From an uncultured Acetobacteraceae bacterium (lineage in GTDB: Bacteria; Pseudomonadota; Alphaproteobacteria; Acetobacterales; Acetobacteraceae): a DNA stretch of 52,668 nucleotides. The notes under the pieces were generated by a model. The model did no database searches, was not told where the DNA came from, and saw nothing but the letters and a program-made list of their open reading frames with translations. The stretch's first letter is position 1. Every line of letters starts with the position of its first letter. Location of the stretch: NCBI GenBank assembly GCA_903918195.1, contig CAIXDS010000083.1, positions 1 through 52,668 of the forward strand, read 5' to 3'. Positions 8,114 to 17,000 of this stretch are shown in pieces. Position numbers and translations under genes: made by a program.

Positions 8114-9262
8114 TCAGGCCGTGGCCTTCTCGCCCACGGGAATCGCGGCGCGGCCGCGGTTGGCAGTGGGATAGTCGGTATAGCCGTGAGCGCCGCCACC
8201 ATAGAACGTTTCCTGGCCCATCAGCTTGTTGAGCGGGGCATTGTCCGTCAGACGCTCCACCAGATCCGGATTGGCGATGAACAGGCGCCCAAACGACACC
8301 AGATCGGCGCGGCCGGTCGCCACCGCGTCGATCGCCATCTGGCGGTCGTAGCCGTTGTTGACCATCCAGACGCCGTCAAAACGGTCGCGCAGTGCGCCGT
8401 AGTCGAACGCGATACTGTCCCTGGCGCCACCAGTCTCGCCTTCCACCACGTGCAGATAGGCCAAACCAAGGGGGCTGAGCCCTTCGACGATATGATTGAA
8501 GAGCGCCTGCGGGTGGCTGTCGTGTGAATCGCCAGCGGTGGACACCGGGGATATCCGAACGCCCAGCCGATCGGCGCCGATGGCCTCAGCACAAGCCTTG
8601 GTGACCTCGAACAGCAGCCGCGCACGGTTCCCGATAGAGCCGCCGTAGGCGTCGATGCGATGGTTGGTGCCGTCGCGCAGAAAGGCATCGAGCAGGTAGC
8701 CATGGGCACCGTGCAACTCCACACCGTCGAATCCGGCCTTGATGGCGCGGGTGCAGGCGTGGCGGAAGTCCTCGATAATGCCGGGGATCTCGTCCAGTTC
8801 GAGCGCGCGGGGCATCGATACGTCGACGAAGCCCTGGCCGGCCACGAAGGTCTTGGTGTTCGCCCGAATGGCGGAAGGGCCGACAGGTGCCTGGCCGTCC
8901 TTCTGGAAACTGGTGTGCGAGACACGGCCCGTATGCCAAAGCTGAACGACGATGGCTCCGCCCTTGGCATGCACGGCGCCGGTGACCTTTTGCCAACCCC
9001 GGACCTGATCATCCGTGTAGCAGCCCGGCGTATCGGCGTAACCTTGCGCTTGCGCCGAGACCTGTGTGGCCTCGGCGATGATCAGGCCGGCCGAGGCGCG
9101 CTGGGCATAATATTCAACAGCGAACAACCCCGGGACCAGACCTGGGCCGGCACGGTTTCGGGTGAGCGGCGCCATGACGATACGATTGGCGAGCTTGAAG
9201 GCACCCGCTTGGGTGGGTTCGAACAGCGCCTGGGCAGAACGGGTTGGATAAGGTCGCGTCAT
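8114..9262 (-). CDS. Old yellow enzyme-type alkene reductase
   Basis: A 382-residue FMN-dependent (beta/alpha)8-barrel reductase of the OYE/NemA family, which reduces activated C=C bonds and sometimes nitro groups with NAD(P)H. The diagnostic stretch is VELHGAHGYLLDAFLRDGTN followed by DAYGGSIGNRARLL; LTRNRA and the FMN-phosphate region FGRLFIANPDL are also present. In the first motif the second substrate-binding position is His (HGAH) rather than the more frequent Asn. The ATG at 9262 has CAGGAGCC upstream, so I prefer it to the longer frame. It lies next to the DUF6582-like gene and the oleate hydratase on the same strand. Confidence 0.93.
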   Translation of the reverse strand: MTRPYPTRSAQALFEPTQAGAFKLANRIVMAPLTRNRAGPGLVPGLFAVEYYAQRASAGLIIAEATQVSAQAQGYADTPGCYTDDQVRGWQKVTGAVHAKGGAIVVQLWHTGRVSHTSFQKDGQAPVGPSAIRANTKTFVAGQGFVDVSMPRALELDEIPGIIEDFRHACTRAIKAGFDGVELHGAHGYLLDAFLRDGTNHRIDAYGGSIGNRARLLFEVTKACAEAIGADRLGVRISPVSTAGDSHDSHPQALFNHIVEGLSPLGLAYLHVVEGETGGARDSIAFDYGALRDRFDGVWMVNNGYDRQMAIDAVATGRADLVSFGRLFIANPDLVERLTDNAPLNKLMGQETFYGGGAHGYTDYPTANRGRAAIPVGEKATA

Positions 9263-9284
9263 GTTATGGCTCCTGGAATATCGA

Positions 9285-9512
9285 TTACGTGGTGCTCGTA
9301 AAGAATCGCGTCTCGCCAATAATCTGGTCCGCCATGCGGTCAATATGGGCTCTTTCGGCCTTCGACAGATTGCCCTTTTTGAATTCCTCGGCTGCGCGCG
9401 CCTTGGCATTGCGGGCATGGCTTGCATCAGGCATCGGATAGGCCCGCTTGCGCGGCAGACCAAAGACCTTATCGGCCAGTCCGTTCCGTTCGTCTGTCGT
9501 TAAATCCGCCAT
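9285..9512 (-). CDS. Small conserved protein, DUF6582-like
   Basis: A 75-residue protein beginning MADLTTDERNGLADKVFGLP and containing YPMPDASHARNAKARA, a pattern I know from short conserved proteins of proteobacteria and phages (DUF6582-like) with no established role. GAGGGG precedes the ATG. It ends 22 bases before the reductase start, so the two are probably co-transcribed from the AT-rich promoter region at 9513-9600. Confidence 0.65.
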   Translation of the reverse strand: MADLTTDERNGLADKVFGLPRKRAYPMPDASHARNAKARAAEEFKKGNLSKAERAHIDRMADQIIGETRFFTSTT

Positions 9513-9623
9513 CTACCCCTCGTCTATTTGCTGATTTGCCAAAATTAATATTCATCACCCCGATTGGCGATCCTTGTTGGAAAGCCCCCTGCGCTTGCCT
9601 CGCGACGCCCCGTTTACCTCCCC

Positions 9624-11246
9624 TCATCCTTGAATATCGTGCAATGCCCTGAATGCCTTGTAGAGAACGCGAGGATCGAAAATCCCCTTGTAGATGGCGG
9701 GCGGCTGGCGATCCAGCCCAAGCAGCGAATACACGGCGACCTGAGCCGAGCGTATCGAATATTCGACGGTAAACACCACATCGTCCGGCAGTTCGCAGAA
9801 CTGGCCGGTAAAAGCAAGATGGCGGGTTCCGCGTGGAATGACATCCGCCCGGTCGCCCGGCCCGCGCGGGAGGAACTGACTGGTGATGAAAGGCATCATG
9901 CAGGGAATGCAAATGGTGGTTTCCAGTATCCTCGACGCATCGGCACCGGCATGCAGATGACCCAGCACTTCGGCGATAATCTCACGGCCGCTGCAGGCCG
10001 ACATCGGCTTTTCGACAAAGTTCCCGGGTGCATCGACAGCCAGTCCGTAGCCCCAGAGGACGCTTACCTCGGCGGGCTGGCCGATGAAGTGCGGCTGGAA
10101 CGGAATGACGATGGAGGCCAGCCAGTTTGAATTCGGGAAGGTGATCAGGCCGCCCTCGCCTGGCACATTTCCGGTAAAGTCGCGAACGAGGTGCAGGAAG
10201 GTCGGGTCGCGCAAGGTCGCGGTGAACGACTCCCATTTGGACTGCTCGACGTGGTCTGCGAAATTCGCCGGGCGCCCAAAACCGGGCCTTCCGCCAGCGA
10301 TCTTTCCCCAGAGCGTCCAGGCACCGCCATCCCCACGGCCCTTGAGCACAGGTGCGGTGTCTGTGTCGCCGAGGCTCGACGCCTCGGTCATCGACCCCAG
10401 GGTGACGAGCACATAATCGGCGGCACCGACTGCGACCTCGCCTGCGGTGCCGTTTCGCTCGATGGCGATGTGCGTCACGGTCGTTTCGCCATTCCGCTCG
10501 CGCAGGCCGAGATCGGTGACACGGGTGTTCAGTTCAAACCGGACGCCTCGCTCGTCAAGCCATTTGTGCAGCGGCCGCACCATCGAGTCGTACTGGTTAT
10601 AGACGGTTCGCATGATGCCATGTAGCTGGTTGAAGCCTTTGACCAAGTGGGCGAACCGCACCAGGTAGCGCTTGAACTCAACCGCGCTGTGCCAGGGCTG
10701 GAAGGCGAAGGTAGTACACCACATGAGCCAGAAATTGGTCTTGAAGAATGCCGCATCGAACTGATCGGCAATCCGGGTCCTTCCCAGCATCGCTTCCGGC
10801 TCGATCGCCAGGCGTTCGATGGTCAGAATGTGGCTTTCGCTGAGGCCGAACTCGGGCGCGTCTTCCCGGTGGCCGGCGCGCACCAGGCGCGATTTCGACG
10901 ACGTCTGGATCGTCTCGTTCCAGGCGAAAGTCTCCTGGGTAACTGTCCATTTCCCATCCAACGTGGGGATGGATGCGAACAGCTCGAAAGTGCAGACGTA
11001 TTTGCTTTCCAGCATCCGCCCGCCGCGCAGGACGTATCCGGACTCGGCCGACCCGGAGCCATCAAGGCTGCCGCCGATCTGTTCGAGTTCCTCGAAGATG
11101 GTTATGCGATGGCCGGGTATATCGCCGTCGCGGATCATGAAGACGGCGGCAGCCAGCGAGGCAATGCCACTTCCGACGAGATACACCCGGGGCGGTATCA
11201 GATCGGCATTTGCGCCTGGCATGGCGGAAGAATCTGCACGGGTCAT
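9624..11246 (-). CDS. ohyA: Oleate hydratase
   Basis: A 540-residue FAD-dependent enzyme of the myosin-cross-reactive-antigen family, adding water to the cis-9 double bond of unsaturated fatty acids to give 10-hydroxy acids. Seen in order: the Rossmann FAD motif VGSGIASLAAAVFMIRDG (about 20-40), the GGSLDGSG loop, LRGGRMLESKYVCTFELF, and NFWLMWCTTFAFQPWHSA. The length is close to the family norm. The ATG at 11246 has GGAG nine bases upstream. Hydratases of this type detoxify membrane-active fatty acids. It is followed by the OYE reductase, but a joint pathway is only conjecture. Confidence 0.95.
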   Translation of the reverse strand: MTRADSSAMPGANADLIPPRVYLVGSGIASLAAAVFMIRDGDIPGHRITIFEELEQIGGSLDGSGSAESGYVLRGGRMLESKYVCTFELFASIPTLDGKWTVTQETFAWNETIQTSSKSRLVRAGHREDAPEFGLSESHILTIERLAIEPEAMLGRTRIADQFDAAFFKTNFWLMWCTTFAFQPWHSAVEFKRYLVRFAHLVKGFNQLHGIMRTVYNQYDSMVRPLHKWLDERGVRFELNTRVTDLGLRERNGETTVTHIAIERNGTAGEVAVGAADYVLVTLGSMTEASSLGDTDTAPVLKGRGDGGAWTLWGKIAGGRPGFGRPANFADHVEQSKWESFTATLRDPTFLHLVRDFTGNVPGEGGLITFPNSNWLASIVIPFQPHFIGQPAEVSVLWGYGLAVDAPGNFVEKPMSACSGREIIAEVLGHLHAGADASRILETTICIPCMMPFITSQFLPRGPGDRADVIPRGTRHLAFTGQFCELPDDVVFTVEYSIRSAQVAVYSLLGLDRQPPAIYKGIFDPRVLYKAFRALHDIQG

Positions 11247-11365
11247 TATGGTTCTCCAAGTCTCATGATCGCATGATCGGCCCATCGCCCGCCGACTGGG
11301 CGGCGCAGTGCACGGTCGACGGCAATGGAGCCGCGGCGATCCCGCGACAAACTACGCTGGCCACA

Positions 11366-11929
11366 TCAACCGGCAGCGGGGAGCAGCAGGTCCGCCGGCA
11401 CCACTGCCGCTGCCGCACCAGCATGCACATCGAGTCGTGTCGGGTGCTCTGTGCCCAGGATCGCCTTGGCGCGGGCCACTTCCTCCGCCGAGCCATGCGC
11501 GATCACCAAGAAATCGTCGGCCTTCACCGCCGCTTCGTATTCGATCACGCTGTCCTTCGGGATGCCGATACTGTAGAGCGCCGCCCCGAGCGCGCTGAGC
11601 CCGCCGACCACGATCGCACTTTCGATGCCGGAAATCAGCGTGGCAGCCAGGTATCCCAGCACGACGACATGCCCGACGACGGGGATGACCAGAAACATCC
11701 CACCGAAAAACAAGCCCCATAGTCCACCCCAATAGGCACCACGACTGCCCCAAAACTTGACCCTGTCGCCAATGTTGTAGAACCCGACAACTTTCTCGTC
11801 GGTATGGTAGCCTTTACCGACCACACTGAGCTTGTTCATCGCGAATCCGGCCGCGGCCAGTTTCTTCACGGCTGTTTCCGCTGCATTGTGATCGGCAAAA
11901 ATTGTGACGACCGAATCAGATTCTGACAT
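11366..11929 (-). CDS. Stress-type membrane protein (DUF1269-like)
   Basis: A 187-residue protein. The first 60 residues (SVVTIFADHNAAETAVKKLA, then LSVVGKGYH) look like the ferredoxin-like domain of general-stress-protein-17M/DUF1269 proteins. A glycine-rich membrane hairpin follows (WGGLWGLFFGGMFLVIPVVG and a second segment to about 130), and then a repeat of the ferredoxin-like fold (DSVIEYEAAVKADDFLVIAH). I chose the ATG at 11929; a longer in-frame start exists at 11962. Such proteins are often induced by stress but have no defined activity. Confidence 0.75.
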   Translation of the reverse strand: MSESDSVVTIFADHNAAETAVKKLAAAGFAMNKLSVVGKGYHTDEKVVGFYNIGDRVKFWGSRGAYWGGLWGLFFGGMFLVIPVVGHVVVLGYLAATLISGIESAIVVGGLSALGAALYSIGIPKDSVIEYEAAVKADDFLVIAHGSAEEVARAKAILGTEHPTRLDVHAGAAAAVVPADLLLPAAG

Positions 11930-12479
11930 GTCATTTTCTTTCGTAATGCGCCGACGGAGCACGCCAGTGCCAGGTTATGCATTTCTTATGTCGTCTGCTG
12001 GCACTCGGATGCGCGCCAAGGACTTACCCGCCGGGGGGCGTTGGTCCTGCGCGTCGTACCACCGAAGCGACAATACCGGCCGGCGATCTTGCGATGGCAG
12101 GCACGGAAACTACCTACATCAATTGCCCTCGAGTTTGAGCTGGTCTCACCCATCGTTGGTTGCGCCCGTGTACCGCGGCAGTCAGGATGGTCACCACCCT
12201 GACTGCCGCGCTACAGCGGGGGCGGTCTATGCCGTCCTGGGCAGCCTGGGCACGGGGCGACGGGCATCTGATACGAAATCCGTGAACGACTCGCATGTGG
12301 CAGAGACGCCCGGAGCGACATCGGCTCTGTCAGCCCGCTCCGATCGGGCGGCTGCCAGCGCGGGCCAACCGGCAGCAGGGCCGGAAGCGACAGAGCAGCG
12401 GCGCAGAACAGCACGCCCACGACGGCACCGTGAATGGAAATGGCGGTGCCCGTGTCGGGAACTGGCGCCGCCCCATTGT
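11930..12479. other. Mostly non-coding gap with one doubtful frame
   Basis: This 550-base gap separates two minus-strand genes. Apart from the doubtful frame at 12211-12483 I see no gene. The part next to 11930 is AT-richer and should hold the promoter of the stress-type membrane protein. Confidence 0.4.
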
Positions 12480-12483
12480 TCAA
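12211..12483 (-). CDS. Possible small membrane protein
   Basis: A 90-codon frame starting with TTG and overlapping the stop of the PyrD-like gene. Its beginning has one hydrophobic stretch (HGAVVGVLFCAAALSLPALL) that could be a signal anchor, followed by a low-complexity Pro/Arg tail. No family is recognised. The overlap suggests coupling to the upstream gene, but composition alone could keep such a frame open. Confidence 0.25.
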   Translation of the reverse strand: MNNGAAPVPDTGTAISIHGAVVGVLFCAAALSLPALLPVGPRWQPPDRSGLTEPMSLRASLPHASRSRISYQMPVAPCPGCPGRHRPPPL

Positions 12484-13490
12484 GGTGCCACATACCTCTC
12501 GAGGATGCGGAGGTAACTGGCGCGGTCATAAATGCCGCGATCCTTACTGCGCTGCCAGCTCAACATCCCACGCATTTCAACCAGCGCGGTGAATTCGCGC
12601 TCCTCCATCCACCGGTGAAGGCCGTTCACCAGGTTGCGCATCTCCTCAATGCCACCATGCAGGATGGCGGAGGTCGTCATGACCACGTCGGCGCCGGCCA
12701 GAATGCACTTCACGACGTCGGCGGCAGTAGCGACGCCGGTGGAGGTGGCGAGGTTGGCCTGGCTCGTCCGGCCGGAGAGGATGGCGGTCCACAGCAACGG
12801 CAGACGCAGCTCGCCAGGGGTGCTGAGCTCCAGCGTGTCGGCCAGCCGCAGCCGCACCAGGTCGACGTCGGGCTGCAGCAATCGGTTGAACAACACGAGC
12901 CCGCAGGCGCCAAGCCCGACCAGCGTGTTGGCGAAGTGGCCGATAGAGCTAAGAAAGGGCGTCAGCTTGATCGAGACGGGCAGTCTGACCGAGCCGCAGA
13001 TGGCACCGACGATCTCGGTGTAGCGGGCTTCGATGTCGCGGCCGGATTCCGAAAGGTCGGTCGGCACGCGATACATGTTCAGCTCCAGCGCCGCGGCGCC
13101 GGCCTGCTCGATCAAAGTCGCATATTCGACCCAGCCGGCCATCGACGATCCGTTGAGGCTGGCAATCACGGGGATGTCGACCGCCGCCCGGGCGCGATGC
13201 ACCAGCTCAAGGTAACGCTCCGGGCCGAGGCCATAGGGACCGCTGATAGCATGCGGGAAGTAGGACTGCGCCTCGGGCGAACTGTTCGCATAGGCATCCA
13301 TCAGGCCGCCATGCAGCTCCGCCTCGGCCTCGATCTGCTCCTCGAACAGCGACGGCAACACAACAGCGCCGGCGCCGGCGTCCTCAAGCCGGCGGAGGTT
13401 GCCGATTTCGCGGTTCAGCGGTGAGGCAGATGCCACCAACGGGTTTTTGAGCGACAGGCCGAGGTACTTGGTCGCCAATGAAAGCCTCAT
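12480..13490 (-). CDS. Dihydroorotate dehydrogenase-like flavoprotein
   Basis: A 336-residue TIM-barrel protein of the PyrD-like family found next to pyruvate:ferredoxin oxidoreductase genes. Its start (LATKYLGLSLKNPLVASASP) and the GGI/ADVVMTTSA phosphate-binding region near the end match the class 1-like fold. Its role beside PFOR is not established; it need not make orotate. The ATG overlaps the nifJ stop by four bases (ATGA), so it was translated with nifJ. Because nifJ is now only a stump, this gene has probably lost its natural promoter. Confidence 0.85.
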   Translation of the reverse strand: MRLSLATKYLGLSLKNPLVASASPLNREIGNLRRLEDAGAGAVVLPSLFEEQIEAEAELHGGLMDAYANSSPEAQSYFPHAISGPYGLGPERYLELVHRARAAVDIPVIASLNGSSMAGWVEYATLIEQAGAAALELNMYRVPTDLSESGRDIEARYTEIVGAICGSVRLPVSIKLTPFLSSIGHFANTLVGLGACGLVLFNRLLQPDVDLVRLRLADTLELSTPGELRLPLLWTAILSGRTSQANLATSTGVATAADVVKCILAGADVVMTTSAILHGGIEEMRNLVNGLHRWMEEREFTALVEMRGMLSWQRSKDRGIYDRASYLRILERYVAP

Positions 13491-13920
13491 GGCCCGCTCC
13501 CCACGGGGCGCGCGACAACCGGGTGGAACCTTGTGCCATTGAAGCCGGCAAGCTCTTCATACTGGAGGTATTTTGCCGACACCGCCGCCTGCGCGTGGGC
13601 CAGCAGCTCCGCCGCGTCGACCGGCCGGGTACTAGCGAGGGAACGATACCGCAGTTCGTTGTAAGCATAGGATTTCAACGGAATGTGCGGGCGCGGGCTG
13701 TCGAGGCGGAAAGGGTTTTCGTGCACCGTCCGCATTTCAGGATTGAAGCGAAACAGCGGCCAGTAGCCGCTGGCGGTGGCCAGGTCCTGCTGCTTCATAC
13801 CCAGGCGCATGTCGATGCCATGGGCGATGCATTGGCTGTAGGCGAGGATAATCGACGGCCCGCAATAGGCCTCGGCCTCGCGGAAGGCCTGCAACGTGTG
13901 CTGCGGGTTCGGGTTCCAGC
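13487..13920 (-). pseudogene. nifJ: Pyruvate:ferredoxin oxidoreductase, C-terminal stump
   Basis: About 145 codons match the very end of NifJ, the thiamine-diphosphate domain: QAFREAEAYCGPSIILAYSQ, then CIAHGIDMRLGMKQQDLA and SGYWPLFRF. The complete protein is about 1,200 residues, so nearly 90 percent is missing. Homology stops near 13910-13925, where it abuts a DabB fragment on the other strand. The intact enzyme decarboxylates pyruvate and reduces ferredoxin or flavodoxin. No catalytic activity can be expected from this piece. Confidence 0.85.
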
Positions 13921-13922
13921 AC

Positions 13923-14321
13923 AAATCCCCCCAAGCCATCGCACTCGGCGCCATCCTGATCTTTGGCGTCGCCTACATGCTGGCCCAGGGCTTCGCCGAC
14001 GCGGCGCCCAAGGCTCTCACCCGGCGAACTGCCGTCTATGCCGTCGCCGCGTCGGTCGGCTATTTCACGCTCCAGATGGCGGCGACCTCCGCCACCACCG
14101 GAATTCTGCCGCCCACGCCACCGCCCGGACCATTGCAATGGGCGCTGATCCTGCTGACCGTGGTCAGCTTCGGCCTCGTCGCGGTTGTGCAGGCCATGTT
14201 CCCACTCTGGGCCTATCACCCAGCAGCTGCCGGTCTGAGGGTGCATCTCTCGAACGGCTTTTACGCCGACGCCGCGTTCGACCGGCTCATCGGCGGCTGG
14301 TCCACGCATAGCGCATCCTGA
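13923..14321 (+). pseudogene. dabB: DabB (NuoL-like) C-terminal fragment
   Basis: The 133 C-terminal codons of a proton-channel antiporter subunit related to NuoL, here called DabB because dabA follows 19 bases later. Hydrophobic helices are visible (AIALGAILIFGVAYMLAQGF, LQWALILLTVVSFGLVAVVQ), ending in HPAAAGLRVHLSNGFYADAA, a typical end for this family. The first 350-400 residues are missing. DabB and DabA together form an energy-coupled inorganic-carbon accumulation pump in the membrane. The fragment has no start of its own and abuts the nifJ stump. Confidence 0.75.
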
Positions 14322-14340
14322 TCCATCTGGTGGTTCGTAA

Positions 14341-15195
14341 ATGTCACACGCTTTTCAGGCGTCGGAGATCGGCTCCCAGCTCGTGAAGGACAAGGCGGAC
14401 CGCGCCGCTCGGGCTATTCCGCCGCTGTGGCCTCTGGCGTCCAGTGTCGCCGTCAACCCTTTTCTGGGTCAGACCGAGGAATGTCTCGCCCAGGCCGGCG
14501 CGCGGCTGGCGAGGGTGGCGGGCGCGCCCGTCACCATGCCCAGAGGCTGGTATCGGGATAAGATCTTGGCTGGCGTCATATCCGATGAGGATCTCTCGGA
14601 CGCCTGGTCCAAAGCGCCCAAGGCGCTTCGGCCTACCGACATTCTTTCTCTGAAAGCCGCCGCTGCTCAGGATGCACCAAACCCCCGCGCGCTGCCGACC
14701 GTCGCCGACCTCGCTGCCGGAGTCTCCGGAGTTGACTGGCCGGGTCTTATCGCCGAGCGGCTCGGCGCCTGGGCCGCAGGCTATTTCGACGCAGGCCAGG
14801 CGCTCTGGGCCGCGCCTCGCGGAAAGACCGCCTTTGCCGCATGGCGGGCGGCCGCTATGCACGATCTGACCCCTGAGATCGCCGGCCTGAGCGGCTTCGC
14901 CCTGCACGTGTCCGAAGCCCCCAACGACGCTGCTTCGGCCATCGCGGGGGCCGTCAATCGGCTCGGCCTCGGCGAGGCCGCACTCGAAACCTATTTCCAC
15001 CAAATGCTGATGACGCTGGGCGGCTGGGCGCAGTACGCGCGCTACAAGCTCTGGCAGGCGGAACTCGGCGGCGGAACCGACGAGGCGATCACGGACCTGC
15101 TGGCGATCCGGCTCACCTGGGAAGAGGCCCTCTTCGCCCGCTACGAGGCGCAAATCTCAACCGCATGGGCGCAAACGCGGGCGCGTCACGCGGAG
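14341..15195 (+). pseudogene. dabA: DabA (DUF2309) N-terminal fragment
   Basis: The first 285 codons of DabA, the carbonic-anhydrase-like partner of DabB in dissolved-inorganic-carbon uptake. The N-terminal family signature [19 protein letters not shown] is clear, as is [18 protein letters not shown] near the end. The full protein is about 800 residues; the zinc-binding residues lie in the missing part. Around 15190-15200 the frame runs without a stop into a LysR-type regulator read in another frame, so the junction is a deletion or recombination point. The ATG at 14341 follows the dabB stop closely, as in intact dabBA operons. Confidence 0.85.
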
Positions 15196-16274
15196 CCTGA
15201 CCCGTGCGGCCGAGCAAATGAACCTGTCGCAGTCAGCGCTGTCAGTGCAGATTCAGAAGCTAGAGCATCAGATGGGCCACAAGCTGTTTGAGCGCGCAGG
15301 CAAGAAGCTGGTTCTTACCGAAGCGGGTCAGATTGCACTCGACTACGCCGATACTGTTTTCAAGGCCGGCGACGAACTGATGAGTACCCTGCGTGGACGG
15401 CCGCTCGCCAGCCGGCAAGTCTTCAGGGTTGGCGCTCTGACCACGCTTTCAAGGAACTTCCAGCTCGAATTCCTTCGTCCCCTCGTGGGACGCTCCGATG
15501 TCAAGCTGATCGTTCGCTCCGGTAACATCCGGGACTTGCTGGCGCAGCTCGAAGCCCATGCGATCGACGTCGTTTTGGCCAACAGCGCGGCGCCACGCGA
15601 CGCCCGCTCTTCCTTGCGTAGCCACTTGCTCAATGAGCAACCGGTAAGTCTCGTCGGCCACCGTCGGTCCAACCAGGGGAAGTTCAGGTTTCCTGACGAT
15701 CTTCGGACCGAGCCCGTGCTTCTGCCGAGTTTGGACAGTGACATTCGCGTCGCGTTCGACCGGGTTCTTGAGTTGGCGGCGATCAGACCTATCATCCTGG
15801 CCGAGGTCGACGACATGGCGATGCTACGTTTGCTCGCGCGCGAACGGGAGGGCGTTACGCTCGTGCCCCCGATCGTCGTGCGCGATGAGCTGGAAACTGG
15901 CGTTCTTGTTGAACATTGCCGGATTCCAGAGGTGACGGAGACCTTTTATGCCTTACCTTTACCCGCATCTAGAAAGATGCAATTTTATCATTATGTTAGC
16001 CTAGCCATCTGTGCGCCGTAGCTGAGGGAAGCCCCTTGGAACGCAGGTGCAGCATACGCCCGCTTTCGCAACGGGCATTTGGAAAATCTGCCATTTTCGG
16101 CGCTCGGCTGCGGATCGACATGATGTCGTTCTATAGTAGCGCAGGGCTTTGCCACGATGCGGGTAAAGGTAAGCCTTTTATGCGATCGTGCAGCAGCGGC
16201 GTTTCCCCAACCGGCTACTGAGCGAGCTGCTGCCCATCGGCAAATCGGCGACTGCAGATTCGGTATCTAGCTGA
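15196..16274 (+). pseudogene. LysR-type regulator, start lost and split by a MITE
   Basis: A LysR-family regulator lacking about 30 N-terminal residues: the homology begins at [17 protein letters not shown], in the middle of the DNA-binding helix-turn-helix. The effector domain is otherwise normal and resembles the NhaR-like branch (LSRNFQLEFLRPLVGRSDV). Near its end, after ETFYA, the 222-bp MITE is inserted at 15952-16173. Removing it and one target copy restores the frame, which continues IVQQRRFPNRLLSELLPIG to a TGA at 16272-16274. LysR genes often neighbour carbon-concentrating loci, so it may once have controlled dabBA, but the present junction is secondary. Confidence 0.85.
15952..16173 (+). 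mobile_element. MITE-A copy 1, 222 bp
   Basis: The element is bounded by the perfect 17-bp inverted repeat CTTACCTTTACCCGCAT (15952-15968) and its complement (16157-16173). A perfect 10-bp direct duplication, CCTTTTATGC, flanks it at 15942-15951 and 16174-16183. It encodes no transposase. The second copy at 20203 is the same length and differs at about three positions. It interrupts the LysR gene and supplies a false C-terminus. A 10-bp target duplication would fit mobilisation by an IS4-like transposase, but the source element is not in this window. Confidence 0.93.
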
Positions 16275-16358
16275 TGGAGATTGTTCCAGATGCCCAGGCC
16301 GCGCCTCAGACCGAGGCGCCATTCGACATTCCCTGTGGCGGTCATCAACCCTGTGATC

Positions 16359-16816
16359 TGAGGCCGTCGCATACCTGGGGATTACCCAGCAGCGTGCGAG
16401 CTTCTCGGCGCGGTAGAGGGTAGCGAGGAAGCCGATTTGGCGGATCCGGTGGAAGCCGCCGGGCACGGCGTGCTTCAGGAAGCGGCGGATGAACTCGTCG
16501 GCCTCCAGAGTCATGACCTTGGACTTGCCGTCCTGGCGATAGTCTTTTCAGGTGAAGCTGACCTGGCCGTCCTCGAACCCGACCAGACGGCTGTTGGCGA
16601 TGGCGACGCGGTGGGTGTAGCGGCCGAGATAGCCGAGCACCTGCTCGGGGCCAGCGAATGGAGGCTTGGCGTTGACGACCCACTTGATCTCGGCCACGGC
16701 ATCGAGCCGGGCGGCGGGGTCGGCCAGGGAGGCCGGGAAGCGAAGATCACCGTCAACGAAGCGCGGAAGGAAGATCGACACCGCTGCTGAGTACCCCACG
16801 GTATGCGACGGCCTCA
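16359..16816. mobile_element. 458-bp TIR-bounded element carrying an IS91 fragment
   Basis: TGAGGCCGTCGCATACC at 16359-16375 is repeated perfectly in inverse orientation at 16800-16816, and both ends continue with TGGGG after the repeat. Between them lies a piece of an IS91-type transposase gene. IS91 elements themselves have no such inverted repeats, so this looks like another transposon that captured or was invaded by IS91 DNA, or a small derivative of an unrelated element. No target duplication is evident. Confidence 0.65.
16360..16795 (-). pseudogene. IS91-family (HUH) transposase fragment
   Basis: The frame contains the IS91 core WVVNAKPPFAGPEQVLGYLG then RYTHRVAIANSRLVGFEDGQ, VMTLEADEFIRRFLKHAVPG and FHRIRQIGFLATLYRAEKLA. 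A TGA at 16548-16550 replaces the Trp codon expected in the VSFTWKDY segment, so the gene is dead even apart from truncation at both ends. IS91 transposases are single-strand nickases acting by rolling-circle transposition; the nicking tyrosines lie in the missing part. Confidence 0.8.
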
Positions 16817-17000
16817 AAGTGAACGTATGGCCCGCCCCGCCGGCAAGCAGTTTCTTCGCGATGAATCCGTGCCCGAATCTTCGGGGCACCCCGGATGATG
16901 TCCGCACCAGCGTGCGATCACCGCGTTGCCGCGCGCCCGCATCGGCGCCTACTCTCCTCGCCTGTTCCGCGACGCGGCCTGCCAACGGGGGGACCACCGG

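Noticed and set aside
16036..16221. A short protein-coding frame inside MITE-A (also found in the second copy)
   Set aside because: The frame changes its end at the element border in both copies and has no start signal or family; it is a by-product of the repeat.
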